Shown here: piece after piece, positions 14,054 through 21,484 of the stretch | How the letters are laid out: every line of letters begins with the position of its first letter | How positions within the stretch are numbered: position 1 is the stretch's first letter | IMG/VR virus record: IMGVR_UViG_3300021594_000663 | Span: 1-22,705 of that record | Length of the DNA: 22,705 nt | Reading direction: 5' to 3' (one strand) | Source of the DNA: a virus | Notes under the pieces: generated by a model | Database searches by the model: none | Told to the model about the DNA's origin: nothing | Seen by the model: the letters and a program-made list of their open reading frames with translations, nothing else | Program-made: the position numbers and the translations under genes

Positions 14054-16162
14054 ATGGCAACAAGAATGCAACAGCGCAGAGGAACTGCAGCACAATGGAC
14101 GGCTGCAAACCCAATTCTAGCAGCAGGTGAAATCGGTTTTGAAACCGACACAAATAAATTTAAGATTGGTAACGGAGCAACTGCTTGGACAGCATTGGAT
14201 TACTTTGCTAACTCTTCAGCACTAACAGCGCTTCTTACAGGAGCACCTGGAACATTAGATACTCTTAATGAACTAGCAGCAGCAATCAACGATGATCCAA
14301 ACTTCTTCTCAAGCGTTGCAGATCAGATCGCAGATGCAATTGCAGGTGCCGAAGATAATTATCCAGCCCTTGCTGGAGCAGGAATAGAATGGAATGCAGG
14401 AACTAACGCATTCGATATAGACTCAACAGTTGCCACAACTAGTTATGCAGACAATGCTGTAACTGTCCACAACCAGGATTCTACTGGTGTTCATGGAATT
14501 ACTGACACAGCAGCACTTGTAACACTATCAGGAACACAGCAACTAGCAAATAAGACATTGCTGAGCCCACTTATTAGTACTCCTACTGGCTTGACAAAAG
14601 CAGATGTTGGTCTTGAAAACGTAGACAACGTTTCAGATTCACTAAAGCCAGTTTCAACTGCTACCCAAACAGCACTTGACCTTAAGGCACCAGTTAACAA
14701 CCCAACCTTCACAGGAACAGTAGCAGGCATTACAAAGGGTATGGTAGGACTTGGACAGGTAGACAATATTTCAGATGAAAACAAGCCAATTTCAACCCTT
14801 ACTCAGGCAGCCCTTGATGCAAAGGCTCCACTAGCAAACCCTCAGTTTACAGGTGTTGTTTACGGTGTTACAAAAGCAATGGTTGGGTTAGATCTAGCAA
14901 ACAATACAGCAGATCTAGACAAGCCAGTTTCAAATGCTACACAAGTGGCACTAGATAACAAACTTGCACTATCTGGAGGAACTCTTGTTGGATATTTGAC
15001 AACACACGCAAACCCTTCAGACTCACTTCACGTAGCAAATAAGCGCTATGTCGATGCAATTGCAACAGGGCTACATATTCACGCAGCAGTAGTTGCAGCA
15101 ACTAGTGCAAATATTAATCTCTCAACAGCAGTTGCAAATGGAAGCACTCTTGATGGTGTAACTTTGGCAACTGGAGATAGAATCCTTATAAAGAATCAGA
15201 CAACTGCTTCTGAAAATGGTATCTATATTGTTGCAGCAACTGGAGCACCAACTAGAGCATCAGACTTCGACACACATGAAGAAATTCATGGTGGAGACTT
15301 CGTGTTCGTAAAGGGTGGAACCGTTTATGACAATACTGGATGGGTACAGACAGCAACAGTTAATACTGTTGGAACAGACCCTATAGAATTCACTCAGTTC
15401 TCAGGTGCAGGAACATTCCTTGCAGGTAATGGACTTACACTGACTGGATCAACATTCTCTGCTGATCTTGGAGTACTTGCTCCAAAAAATAGCCCAACAT
15501 TCACAGGAACAGTTTCTGGAGTTACAAAGGCTATGGTCGGATTGCAAAACGTTGATAATACATCCGATGAAGGAAAGCCAGTTTCAACTGCTACACAAAC
15601 AGCGCTTGACCTAAAGGCTAACCTAAATGCTCCAACATTTACTGGAACAGTTTCTGGTATTACTAAGTCAATGGTTGGTCTTGGAAATGTTGATAACACA
15701 ACAGATGCAGGAAAGCCAGTTTCTACTGCAACTCAGACAGCACTTGACCTAAAGGCTCCAATTGCAGATCCAACATTTACTGGAACAGTAACAGTTGGTG
15801 CACCTGGAGTAGCATTTTCAGACGGTACACAGACAAAGGAAGGTGTTCCATCTAGAACAACAATTATCCAGAGAACAGACTCCTATACACTGGCTGCACT
15901 GACAGAAAGAGATTCTTTAATAGAGATCAACAAGTCATCAGCAGCAACTTTGACAATTCCAACCAATGCAACAGTTGCATGGCCAATTGGAACATCAATT
16001 GATATCCTTCAAACTGGAACAGGACAGGTAACAATTGCTGGAGCAGCAGGAGTAACTGTCAATGCAACACCAGGATTAAAACTACGCACTCAGTGGTCAT
16101 CTGCCTCTCTTCTTAAGCGAGGAACTGATTCATGGGTAGTTGTAGGCGACCTAACAGCATAA
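14054..16162 (+). CDS. Tail fibre with Mtd-type N-terminal domain and VDN repeats
   Basis: This 702-residue protein is the largest in the window. Residues about 5-50 (Q-Q-R-R-G-T-A-A-Q-W, A-G-E-I-G-F-E-T-D-T, F-K-I-G-N-G) match the N-terminal domain of major tropism determinant proteins, a virion-attachment module. The shaft has five copies of a unit of about 46 residues built on T-K-x-M-V-G-L-x-N-V-D-N, K-P-V-S-T-A-T-Q and P-T-F-T-G-T-V; three lie before and two after an inserted domain (about 335-465; D-R-I-L-I-K-N-Q-T-x-A-S-E-N-G-I-Y). The last 100 residues (L-T-I-P-T-N ... R-G-T-D-S-W-V-V-V-G-D) are homologous to the domain before the VTPP linkers of the 2656 protein. AAGGAG at 14038-14043 fixes the start. 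Confidence 0.85.
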   Translation: MATRMQQRRGTAAQWTAANPILAAGEIGFETDTNKFKIGNGATAWTALDYFANSSALTALLTGAPGTLDTLNELAAAINDDPNFFSSVADQIADAIAGAEDNYPALAGAGIEWNAGTNAFDIDSTVATTSYADNAVTVHNQDSTGVHGITDTAALVTLSGTQQLANKTLLSPLISTPTGLTKADVGLENVDNVSDSLKPVSTATQTALDLKAPVNNPTFTGTVAGITKGMVGLGQVDNISDENKPISTLTQAALDAKAPLANPQFTGVVYGVTKAMVGLDLANNTADLDKPVSNATQVALDNKLALSGGTLVGYLTTHANPSDSLHVANKRYVDAIATGLHIHAAVVAATSANINLSTAVANGSTLDGVTLATGDRILIKNQTTASENGIYIVAATGAPTRASDFDTHEEIHGGDFVFVKGGTVYDNTGWVQTATVNTVGTDPIEFTQFSGAGTFLAGNGLTLTGSTFSADLGVLAPKNSPTFTGTVSGVTKAMVGLQNVDNTSDEGKPVSTATQTALDLKANLNAPTFTGTVSGITKSMVGLGNVDNTTDAGKPVSTATQTALDLKAPIADPTFTGTVTVGAPGVAFSDGTQTKEGVPSRTTIIQRTDSYTLAALTERDSLIEINKSSAATLTIPTNATVAWPIGTSIDILQTGTGQVTIAGAAGVTVNATPGLKLRTQWSSASLLKRGTDSWVVVGDLTA
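14575..14990 (+). repeat. VDN-type fibre repeats 1-3
   Basis: Three tandem copies, about 46 residues each, carry T-K-x-x-V-G-L-x-x-V-D-N and K-P-[VI]-S-T cores in the 14054 protein. The third copy is diverged (A-N-N-T-A-D) and leads into the inserted domain. Boundaries are approximate. Confidence 0.75.
15475..15800 (+). repeat. VDN-type fibre repeats 4-5
   Basis: Two further copies of the same unit lie after the inserted domain and are more alike in DNA than the first three, which suggests recent duplication. Boundaries are approximate. Confidence 0.75.
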
Positions 16163-16193
16163 AAAAATAAATAAGAAAATTGGAGAAATATAA

Positions 16194-17054
16194 ATGGCAA
16201 AGAAAGAAATAGGTACGAAGTCTCAACAGCAGAACGACTTCTTAGAACCAAAAGCACCAACTAACGTAGTAGCAACAGATGTTGGAACAGGTAGAGCGTT
16301 CTCAAGCGCAGCAGCAACTGTTTCATTTTCTTTGCCAGCAGATTCTCCAGCAGCAACATCATATACAGTAACTTCTTCACCAGGAGGGCTTACTGGTACT
16401 GGTGCAGGATCACCTATAACAGTTGCAGCATTAACCCCTGCTACATCTTACACATTTACAGTAACAGCAACTAATGCATCAGGAACATCTCTTGCATCAT
16501 CAGCATCATCTGCAATTACAGTAACAACTGTTCCAAATGCTGTATCTGTTATTTCAGCAACAACTGCTGTTAACCAAGATACAGTTAGTTGGACTGCACC
16601 ATCAACAGGTGGAAAAGCAATTATTGATTATGCTTGGTCATCATCTGATGGAAAATCTGGAACAACAGCATCAACATCTGTTAATGTCGCACAAGAAGGA
16701 AACACCGCTCAGACATATACTGTTACAGCAAGAAATGCAAATGGATCTTCTCTTGTATCTGCACCATCAAACAGTGTTACAACTACACCACCATTCTTCC
16801 CACCATCGTTCCCATTTTTCCCACCAGCATTTTGTCCATTCTTCCCATCATTCTGTCCATTCTTCCCGAACTTCTGTCCATCATTCTGTCCATTCTTCCC
16901 GAACTTCTGTCCATCATTCTGTCCATTCTTCCCGAACTTCTGTCCAGCATTTTGTCCAGCATTTTGTCCAGCATTCTGTCCAGCATTCTGTCCAGCATTC
17001 TGTCCATCATTCGCTCCATTCTTCCCATCATTCACAATACCAGGAGCAGTATAA
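16194..17054 (+). CDS. Fibronectin III-like protein with a Phe-Cys-Pro repeat tail
   Basis: The protein has 286 residues. Residues about 20-112 and 113-197 are two fibronectin type III/Ig-like domains (first: P-T-N-V-V-A-T ... T-P-A-T-S-Y-T-F-T-V-T-A-T-N; second ends Y-T-V-T-A-R-N-A-N-G). Such domains are common add-ons in phage tail proteins and bind carbohydrate or host surface weakly. Residues 199-280 are a nearly pure F/C/P tail: AFCP, SFCPFFP and NFCP units with 12 Cys. I know no close analogue. Possible roles are a disulfide-welded tip, a metal-binding element, a membrane-active segment, or a substrate for the radical SAM enzyme or oxygenases. GGAGAAA (16182-16188) precedes the ATG. It is the last gene before the second oxygenase cluster. 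Confidence 0.8.
   Translation: MAKKEIGTKSQQQNDFLEPKAPTNVVATDVGTGRAFSSAAATVSFSLPADSPAATSYTVTSSPGGLTGTGAGSPITVAALTPATSYTFTVTATNASGTSLASSASSAITVTTVPNAVSVISATTAVNQDTVSWTAPSTGGKAIIDYAWSSSDGKSGTTASTSVNVAQEGNTAQTYTVTARNANGSSLVSAPSNSVTTTPPFFPPSFPFFPPAFCPFFPSFCPFFPNFCPSFCPFFPNFCPSFCPFFPNFCPAFCPAFCPAFCPAFCPAFCPSFAPFFPSFTIPGAV
16788..17033 (+). repeat. Tandem (xFCP)n repeat
   Basis: Two DNA units are seen. A 33-base unit coding for FCPFFPNFCPS occurs about three times. A 12-base unit (TTC TGT CCA GCA) occurs in tandem about five times. Because unit lengths are multiples of three, the other frames also stay open, which produces spurious long ORFs on both strands here. Confidence 0.9.
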
Positions 17055-17070
17055 TAAAATAAAAAATATG

Positions 17071-17110
17071 GTATGCCACACTTATAACTAGGTGTGGTAT
17101 ACTTTATTTT
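17071..17110 (+). terminator. Hairpin with T-rich tail, overlapping a promoter
   Basis: Arms GTATGCCACAC (17071-17081) and GTGTGGTATAC (17092-17102) pair with one G-U, and TTTATTTT follows (17103-17110). It would end transcription of the fibre block. Its right arm also contains the extended -10 of the next gene. Confidence 0.65.
17095..17103 (+). promoter_or_regulatory. Extended -10 promoter in the right arm of a hairpin
   Basis: TGG-TATACT lies 7 nt before ATG 17111, with no Shine-Dalgarno. A leaderless start of the second oxygenase cluster is predicted. Confidence 0.65.
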
Positions 17111-17806
17111 ATGGAAAAAAGATATGAATGGTATGACGCCCCAAGACTAGAAAAAACACAAACTAGACTTGAAAAGCGTACAATTGTAAATAATATTGAA
17201 GTTTTAAATTTAGAGTATGGCATTAATGTATACAGAAATGCTATACCTAAAGATCAGTGCTTAAGCATAATAGACAGACTTGAAAGTGCTTCAGAAAAGA
17301 ACTCTCCCAACCTTTCTTGGAGAGGGGCACAGATCAATGACAAAGAAGATTCTGACCATGTTAGAAATTGCTTAGATATTAAATATAAAAGAGAACATCT
17401 TGGAAAATTCTTGCCATTTGATCAAGACATGTTCGATATACACAAAGAGGTAGAAGATTGTTTAGATAACTGCTTAAGAGATTACGAATCCTTGTGGCAC
17501 TTCCAGATGGCGTACAAAGAAGCATTTAACTTTGTAAAGTATTTACCTGGAAAATATTTTAAACTTCATGGAGATCATGGCCCATATTACACATGCACAG
17601 TATCTGCTGTTGTTTATTTAAATGATGATTATACTGGAGGAGAGATCGAGTTTCCAAGACAAGGCATTAAGATAAAGCCAGAAGCAGGAGACATCATTGT
17701 TTTCCCATCAAACTTTGTTTATGAGCATGCCTCTTGTGAAATTTTTGAGGGAACAAAGTACTCAGTAGTAATAATGACAGACTATAACGACTTACACCAT
17801 AAGTAA
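17111..17806 (+). CDS. Prolyl-4-hydroxylase-like 2OG-Fe(II) oxygenase 2
   Basis: The 231-residue protein has its iron ligands at H153-G-D155 and H206 (Y-E-H-A-S). K216 (T-K-Y-S-V-V) takes the place of the usual 2-oxoglutarate-binding Arg, as in classical prolyl 4-hydroxylases. The strand V-V-Y-L-N-D-D-Y-T-G-G-E-I-E-F lies between, and P-E-A-G-D precedes the second His strand. The N-terminal 110 residues (Y-R-N-A-I-P-K-D-Q-C start) are the usual variable lid region. It is a tandem paralogue of the next gene, with which it shares F-V-K-Y and H-x-D-H-G. Confidence 0.9.
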   Translation: MEKRYEWYDAPRLEKTQTRLEKRTIVNNIEVLNLEYGINVYRNAIPKDQCLSIIDRLESASEKNSPNLSWRGAQINDKEDSDHVRNCLDIKYKREHLGKFLPFDQDMFDIHKEVEDCLDNCLRDYESLWHFQMAYKEAFNFVKYLPGKYFKLHGDHGPYYTCTVSAVVYLNDDYTGGEIEFPRQGIKIKPEAGDIIVFPSNFVYEHASCEIFEGTKYSVVIMTDYNDLHHK

Positions 17807-17812
17807 AAATAG

Positions 17813-17821
17813 TGATAGAAT
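17813..17821 (+). promoter_or_regulatory. Possible extended -10 box before oxygenase 3
   Basis: TGA-TAGAAT lies in the 37-base gap and is followed by GAGAAGG and ATG 17844. One mismatch to TATAAT; moderate support. Confidence 0.4.
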
Positions 17822-17843
17822 GTATATAGAGAGAAGGTAAAAA

Positions 17844-18542
17844 ATGGATAAAGCAGTTAACACAAGTTCTGATGAAACAAAGGACTATGAAACACCAACA
17901 TGGTCTTCATTTGAGAATTTAGGAAGCGGAATTTTTGTTTATAGAGATGTTCTTCCAAAAGAACTAGAAATAATCAAAAGGCTTGAAGACAACCTTAGTG
18001 AAGATCATCCTAGGTATAAATGGATGGAAGCCTTTGTTGGATACTTTCAGAGCATGCCAGAATATAGAGATTGTCAAGACTTCAAGTTTAAGAAATCAGA
18101 TATTGCATTAGACACAAGCGAGCAATCATTAAACCTTCAGGCATTATGGCAAGACTGCTATGATAGACAAAAGCCAGCAGTAAACCATTACCAAAAAATG
18201 TTTAATCTTGGAGAACTAAGATATTGGGAAGCAATGAACTTTGTTAAATATAATAGAGGTCAGCATTTCCAGTATCACCATGACCATGGATTTTCTTATA
18301 ACTGTACAGTATCTTTAGTTGCTTATCCAAATGATGACTACGAGGGTGGAGAATTATCTTTCCAGCACCAAGGGTTAACTATAAGTCCAAAGGCTGGAGA
18401 TCTATATATTTTCCCATCAACATACATGTATAGTCACAGAGCAATGCCAGTCCATTCTGGAACAAAGTATTCTGTTGTTACAATGTTAGACTATAGTGCA
18501 AAGTTTCATACACCAGAAATGTATAGAGAAACTGGCGACTAG
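17844..18542 (+). CDS. Prolyl-4-hydroxylase-like 2OG-Fe(II) oxygenase 3
   Basis: The 232-residue protein has H145-H-D147-H-G, a second iron His in M-Y-S-H-R-A (about 197), and a Lys in T-K-Y-S-V-V (about 207) for 2-oxoglutarate. L-V-A-Y-P-N-D-D-Y-E-G-G-E-L-S-F is the core strand, with Pro in place of the usual Leu before N-D-D. It is more similar to the 17111 protein than to the other four oxygenases, so the pair arose by tandem duplication. Its stop is followed one base later by the TTG start of a DUF6065-like gene, the same order as in the 8310/8854 pair. Confidence 0.9.
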   Translation: MDKAVNTSSDETKDYETPTWSSFENLGSGIFVYRDVLPKELEIIKRLEDNLSEDHPRYKWMEAFVGYFQSMPEYRDCQDFKFKKSDIALDTSEQSLNLQALWQDCYDRQKPAVNHYQKMFNLGELRYWEAMNFVKYNRGQHFQYHHDHGFSYNCTVSLVAYPNDDYEGGELSFQHQGLTISPKAGDLYIFPSTYMYSHRAMPVHSGTKYSVVTMLDYSAKFHTPEMYRETGD

Positions 18543-18543
18543 T

Positions 18544-19251
18544 TTGAAGATTGACGTTTATAGAAAAAGAGATTTTGATTCAGACTTCTATCCTTTGCCA
18601 CCAAAAAGAGACTGGATGGATGATACATTTGATAAGCATGCATACAGATGTTTTCCAGTAAATATTGCAAACACATTAGGATGGACGTTCTCTTTTCCAA
18701 AAGACATATCTTTTATCTGGGACGGAATCTCAACTTCAGAAGATGGACATGTTAAGGTCCTTTCTGGAGAGGAGTATGTTTTTACTAACAGAGCAAATGC
18801 AACAATAAGTTTTAATAGTGGTTTAACTTTTATGACAGAGGAAAATGTTAGTTTGTTGATGATGCCTGTTCCAAATCAATTTATTGATGGTGTGCATGGC
18901 TTTACAACAATGATAAGCACTTCTGTTTTAACAACCCCAATTCCTTATGCTTGGAAAATAACAAAGGCAAATGAAGTAATAACTATTCCAGCAAATACTC
19001 CTATTGTTTCAATAATTCCAATAAATTTAACAGATATTCAGAACACTGAAGTTAATCTTTATATAGAAAATTTTCCATATGAGCATTTTAAAAAGATCTC
19101 TGATTATGCAAATGCTTCTCATGAAATATCTAAAAAACAGTCCTGGACAAATTTCTACAGAGATGCGGTAGACCATGAAGGAAACCAACAGGGTAATCAT
19201 GAACTAAAGAGTTTAAGATTAAGGGTAATAGATCATAGAGATGGCAATTAG
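18544..19251 (+). CDS. DUF6065-like protein 2
   Basis: The 235-residue protein begins at TTG 18544, just after the upstream TAG. An in-frame ATG at 18496 would force a 47-base overlap with a non-homologous N-terminus. Key segments are R-D-W-M-D-D, Y-R-C-F-P-V-N-I-A-N-T-L-G-W, F-I-W-D-G, P-N-Q-F-I-D-G, and I-P-A-N-T-P-I-V-S-I-I-P-I. These fit DUF6065 best among the three related proteins. The fold appears all-beta with a short helical C-terminus. It has no obvious catalytic residues and no signal peptide. The stop shares its G with the GTG start of the next gene (TAGTG). Confidence 0.65.
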   Translation: MKIDVYRKRDFDSDFYPLPPKRDWMDDTFDKHAYRCFPVNIANTLGWTFSFPKDISFIWDGISTSEDGHVKVLSGEEYVFTNRANATISFNSGLTFMTEENVSLLMMPVPNQFIDGVHGFTTMISTSVLTTPIPYAWKITKANEVITIPANTPIVSIIPINLTDIQNTEVNLYIENFPYEHFKKISDYANASHEISKKQSWTNFYRDAVDHEGNQQGNHELKSLRLRVIDHRDGN

Positions 19252-19982
19252 TGAATACAGAAAATATAAAGTTTATAGCAAATAAGATATGGCTATCAAA
19301 TGAAAGTAACTCTGCTCCAAAACCAATAATAAGAACAATTCCAGACTGGTTTAGAAAAGCAGATAGATTTGCTAAAAGACCAGATGGAGAATTTTGGATA
19401 GGTCCAGACAAAGGTAAAGTTCCCACTTGGAAAGCATGTCCTGCAATTTTTGATATTATGAGTACTGGATATTCACTAAACCTACCATGTGATATTGAGT
19501 TTTATATGACTGAGTCTGGACTTAAGCACAAAGTTTTAAGTAACAAATATCAAGACTTTATACAGGTAAGAGATGAGATGCCACAGTTTGAGCATCCGCG
19601 TGGATACTACAAAAATCATTTTGCATTAACTCCAGACTGGCAAATAAAAACTCCTCCAGGATACAGTGTTTTGTACACTCAACCATTTAATAGATTTGAG
19701 TTGCCCTTTTTGCTAACTACAGGAATTGTGGACAATGATAAAGTCCACATGCCTGGATCTTTTCCATTTTTTATTGTTGAGGGATTTGAGGGTGTTATCC
19801 CAGCAGGAACTCCATATGCACAACTAATTCCATTTAAAAGAGAAAACTGGACATCTGAAATTATTGAGCAAGACGACGGATCAGAGTTAATGAGACAGGC
19901 AATGGATAATGCAAATATTTACAGAAAGCCAGATGGCGGAATATATAAAAACGAAGTTTGGGAGCAAAGAAAATATGAATAG
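19251..19982 (+). CDS. Diverged DUF6065-like protein 3
   Basis: The 243-residue protein has a GTG start in a TAGTG overlap with the previous gene. It has P-D-W-F-R-K-A, T-W-K-A-C-P-A-I-F-D, G-Y-S-L-N-L-P-C-D-I-E-F, L-Y-T-Q-P-F-N-R-F-E-L-P-F, and I-P-A-G-T-P-Y-A-Q-L-I-P-F-K-R. The order of motifs (CP, aromatic-rich D-I-x-F, P-x-N-R-F, I-P-A-G-T-P) parallels the upstream gene, so I read it as a distant paralogue that arose by tandem duplication. Proteins like this occur in other environmental phages beside 2OG oxygenases, to my recollection; the function is unknown. Confidence 0.6.
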   Translation: MNTENIKFIANKIWLSNESNSAPKPIIRTIPDWFRKADRFAKRPDGEFWIGPDKGKVPTWKACPAIFDIMSTGYSLNLPCDIEFYMTESGLKHKVLSNKYQDFIQVRDEMPQFEHPRGYYKNHFALTPDWQIKTPPGYSVLYTQPFNRFELPFLLTTGIVDNDKVHMPGSFPFFIVEGFEGVIPAGTPYAQLIPFKRENWTSEIIEQDDGSELMRQAMDNANIYRKPDGGIYKNEVWEQRKYE

Positions 19983-19988
19983 AAAAAA

Positions 19989-19997
19989 TGGTATAAT
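19989..19997 (+). promoter_or_regulatory. Extended -10 promoter, leaderless
   Basis: TGG-TATAAT ends 6 nt before ATG 20004, without a Shine-Dalgarno. It would start a three-gene oxygenase operon (20004, 20678, 21477). Confidence 0.7.
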
Positions 19998-20003
19998 TTA
20001 ACT

Positions 20004-20678
20004 ATGAATAACTCTGAATACTCAAACAGCCAAGTTTCTAATAGGTTTTCAATAACTCCTTCTGGGTATTTTGGAAAAGATAAAATAAATATACAATCTA
20101 GAGAAAACTTTATTAGTTTAGAAGATCTAACTTTTTTGTCAGATGCTGCAAAAAATATAAGCATTTGGGATGTAACAGAAAGTCACTATGATGACGATGG
20201 TGTTATGATCTATGATTCATCCTATTGGGAAAACAGGGTTGCAACATCAAGGACTTTAAACCTTAATGATGAAAAAATTAATCCAGTTATTGAAAAACTT
20301 CAAGAAAGCCTTAAAAACGAAGTAGACTTATTCTTTAATGTTGATGCATGGCCAACAAGTCCAGCAATAGTTAGATGGCTTCCTGGACAGTTTCAACAAC
20401 CGCATGCAGACAAAGAGTTGCATGAAGGAGAAAATGCAGGAAAGCCAAATGACTTCCCATATTATGATATAGCAGGACTGTTTTATTTAAACGATGACTA
20501 CGAAGGCGGAGAGTTGTATTTCCCAAACCAAGGAATACAGTTTAAGCCTAAAGCAGGATCAGCATATTTTTTTCCAGGAGATTTAAACTATATACACGGA
20601 GTAACTCAGATCACAGAAGGAACAAGATATGTTGTTCCATTTTTCTTTACTATTTTGTCTCATAAGGAGGGCCAATAA
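20004..20678 (+). CDS. Prolyl-4-hydroxylase-like 2OG-Fe(II) oxygenase 4
   Basis: The 224-residue protein has H134-A-D136, H198 (Y-I-H-G-V) and R208 (T-R-Y-V-V). The core strand is L-F-Y-L-N-D-D-Y-E-G-G-E-L-Y-F-P. R-W-L-P-G-Q-F-Q-Q-P-H-A-D is close to R-W-F-P-G-M-E-Q-P-P-H-A-D of the 8310 protein, so these two form one subgroup, with Arg for 2-oxoglutarate, distinct from the 17111/17844 Lys subgroup. AAGGAGG near its end (20664-20670) serves the next gene, whose ATG overlaps its stop (TAATG). Confidence 0.9.
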   Translation: MNNSEYSNSQVSNRFSITPSGYFGKDKINIQSRENFISLEDLTFLSDAAKNISIWDVTESHYDDDGVMIYDSSYWENRVATSRTLNLNDEKINPVIEKLQESLKNEVDLFFNVDAWPTSPAIVRWLPGQFQQPHADKELHEGENAGKPNDFPYYDIAGLFYLNDDYEGGELYFPNQGIQFKPKAGSAYFFPGDLNYIHGVTQITEGTRYVVPFFFTILSHKEGQ

Positions 20679-21484
20679 TGCCAGAAGACACAGTTTTAAA
20701 TTTTAATAAAATAGATAATAGAATTTTTGTTTACAAAAATCCATTTAATGATTTAGAAAAAATAGTCTCATCGCTTGCTGATAGAAAGTGGGATCAGTGG
20801 TATACTTTTGGAGATATTCATCATATACCTCTTCCTGGTAGTGTTGAGTCAGACCTTTTCCCAGACATTGCTGAGTGGGAGTCTTACACTAACAAGATTA
20901 AAGATAAAGACAAAGATTTAGATATAGTCAATGTTTTTTATAATACCACCAAGCACTACATTGAAGAGACAGGCCTTACTTCAAATAACTGGATGCTTGG
21001 GAAGATAGATATAGCAAAGTATCCTGATGCAAAGAGCATATCTGATCCAAATGCAAAACCATTTTTTAATGAAATCGGGAAAAACTATACAATGTCCTTC
21101 CATACCGACTATCCACAAGAAAGCACAAACTCTCCAGGAGCAAAACAAATAGTTACCTGCAACATGTACCTAAATGATAATTATGATGGAGGAGAGATAG
21201 AGTTTAAGGTCTTTTCAGAAGACGGATCTTATGAGAGAATAACCTACAAGCCAGAGGCAGGAGATGTTGTCATATTCCCATCTACTCCCCCATATTGGCA
21301 TGGAGTAAGAGAAACAACAAATGGCGATAAATATTTTGTTAGATCATTTTGGTATGTAATTGACGGGCCATCAGAAGAGTGGCTTGAAAATGAAAAGAAA
21401 TATGGTAAAGAAGTCTGGCACGAGATGGAAGAAACAAGAAAGCAAGAAGAAAGAATTTCTGGGTTGTACATAAGAAATGGTTAA
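20678..21484 (+). CDS. Prolyl-4-hydroxylase-like 2OG-Fe(II) oxygenase 5
   Basis: At 268 residues this is the longest oxygenase of the set. Iron ligands are H142-T-D144 and H208 (Y-W-H-G-V); K218 (D-K-Y-F-V-R) probably holds 2-oxoglutarate. The core strand reads M-Y-L-N-D-N-Y-D-G-G-E-I-E-F and is followed by a short insert (F-S-E-D-G-S-Y) before K-P-E-A-G-D. The C-terminal 35 residues are charged and helical (E-E-W-L-E-N-E-K-K), absent from the smaller paralogues. It overlaps the next gene by 8 bases. Confidence 0.9.
   Translation: MPEDTVLNFNKIDNRIFVYKNPFNDLEKIVSSLADRKWDQWYTFGDIHHIPLPGSVESDLFPDIAEWESYTNKIKDKDKDLDIVNVFYNTTKHYIEETGLTSNNWMLGKIDIAKYPDAKSISDPNAKPFFNEIGKNYTMSFHTDYPQESTNSPGAKQIVTCNMYLNDNYDGGEIEFKVFSEDGSYERITYKPEAGDVVIFPSTPPYWHGVRETTNGDKYFVRSFWYVIDGPSEEWLENEKKYGKEVWHEMEETRKQEERISGLYIRNG

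Noticed and set aside
17050-17055. TATAAT at the stop codon of the FCP-repeat gene as a promoter
   Set aside because: It lacks the TG extension, has no gene start at the right distance, and lies upstream of a terminator-like hairpin.
16537-17091. Long open frames on both strands over the FCP repeat region (His/Gln-rich, Ile/Leu/Ser-rich and Gly/Asn/Gln-rich products)
   Set aside because: They stay open only because the repeat units are multiples of three. The frame with two fibronectin-like domains and a Shine-Dalgarno explains the region.
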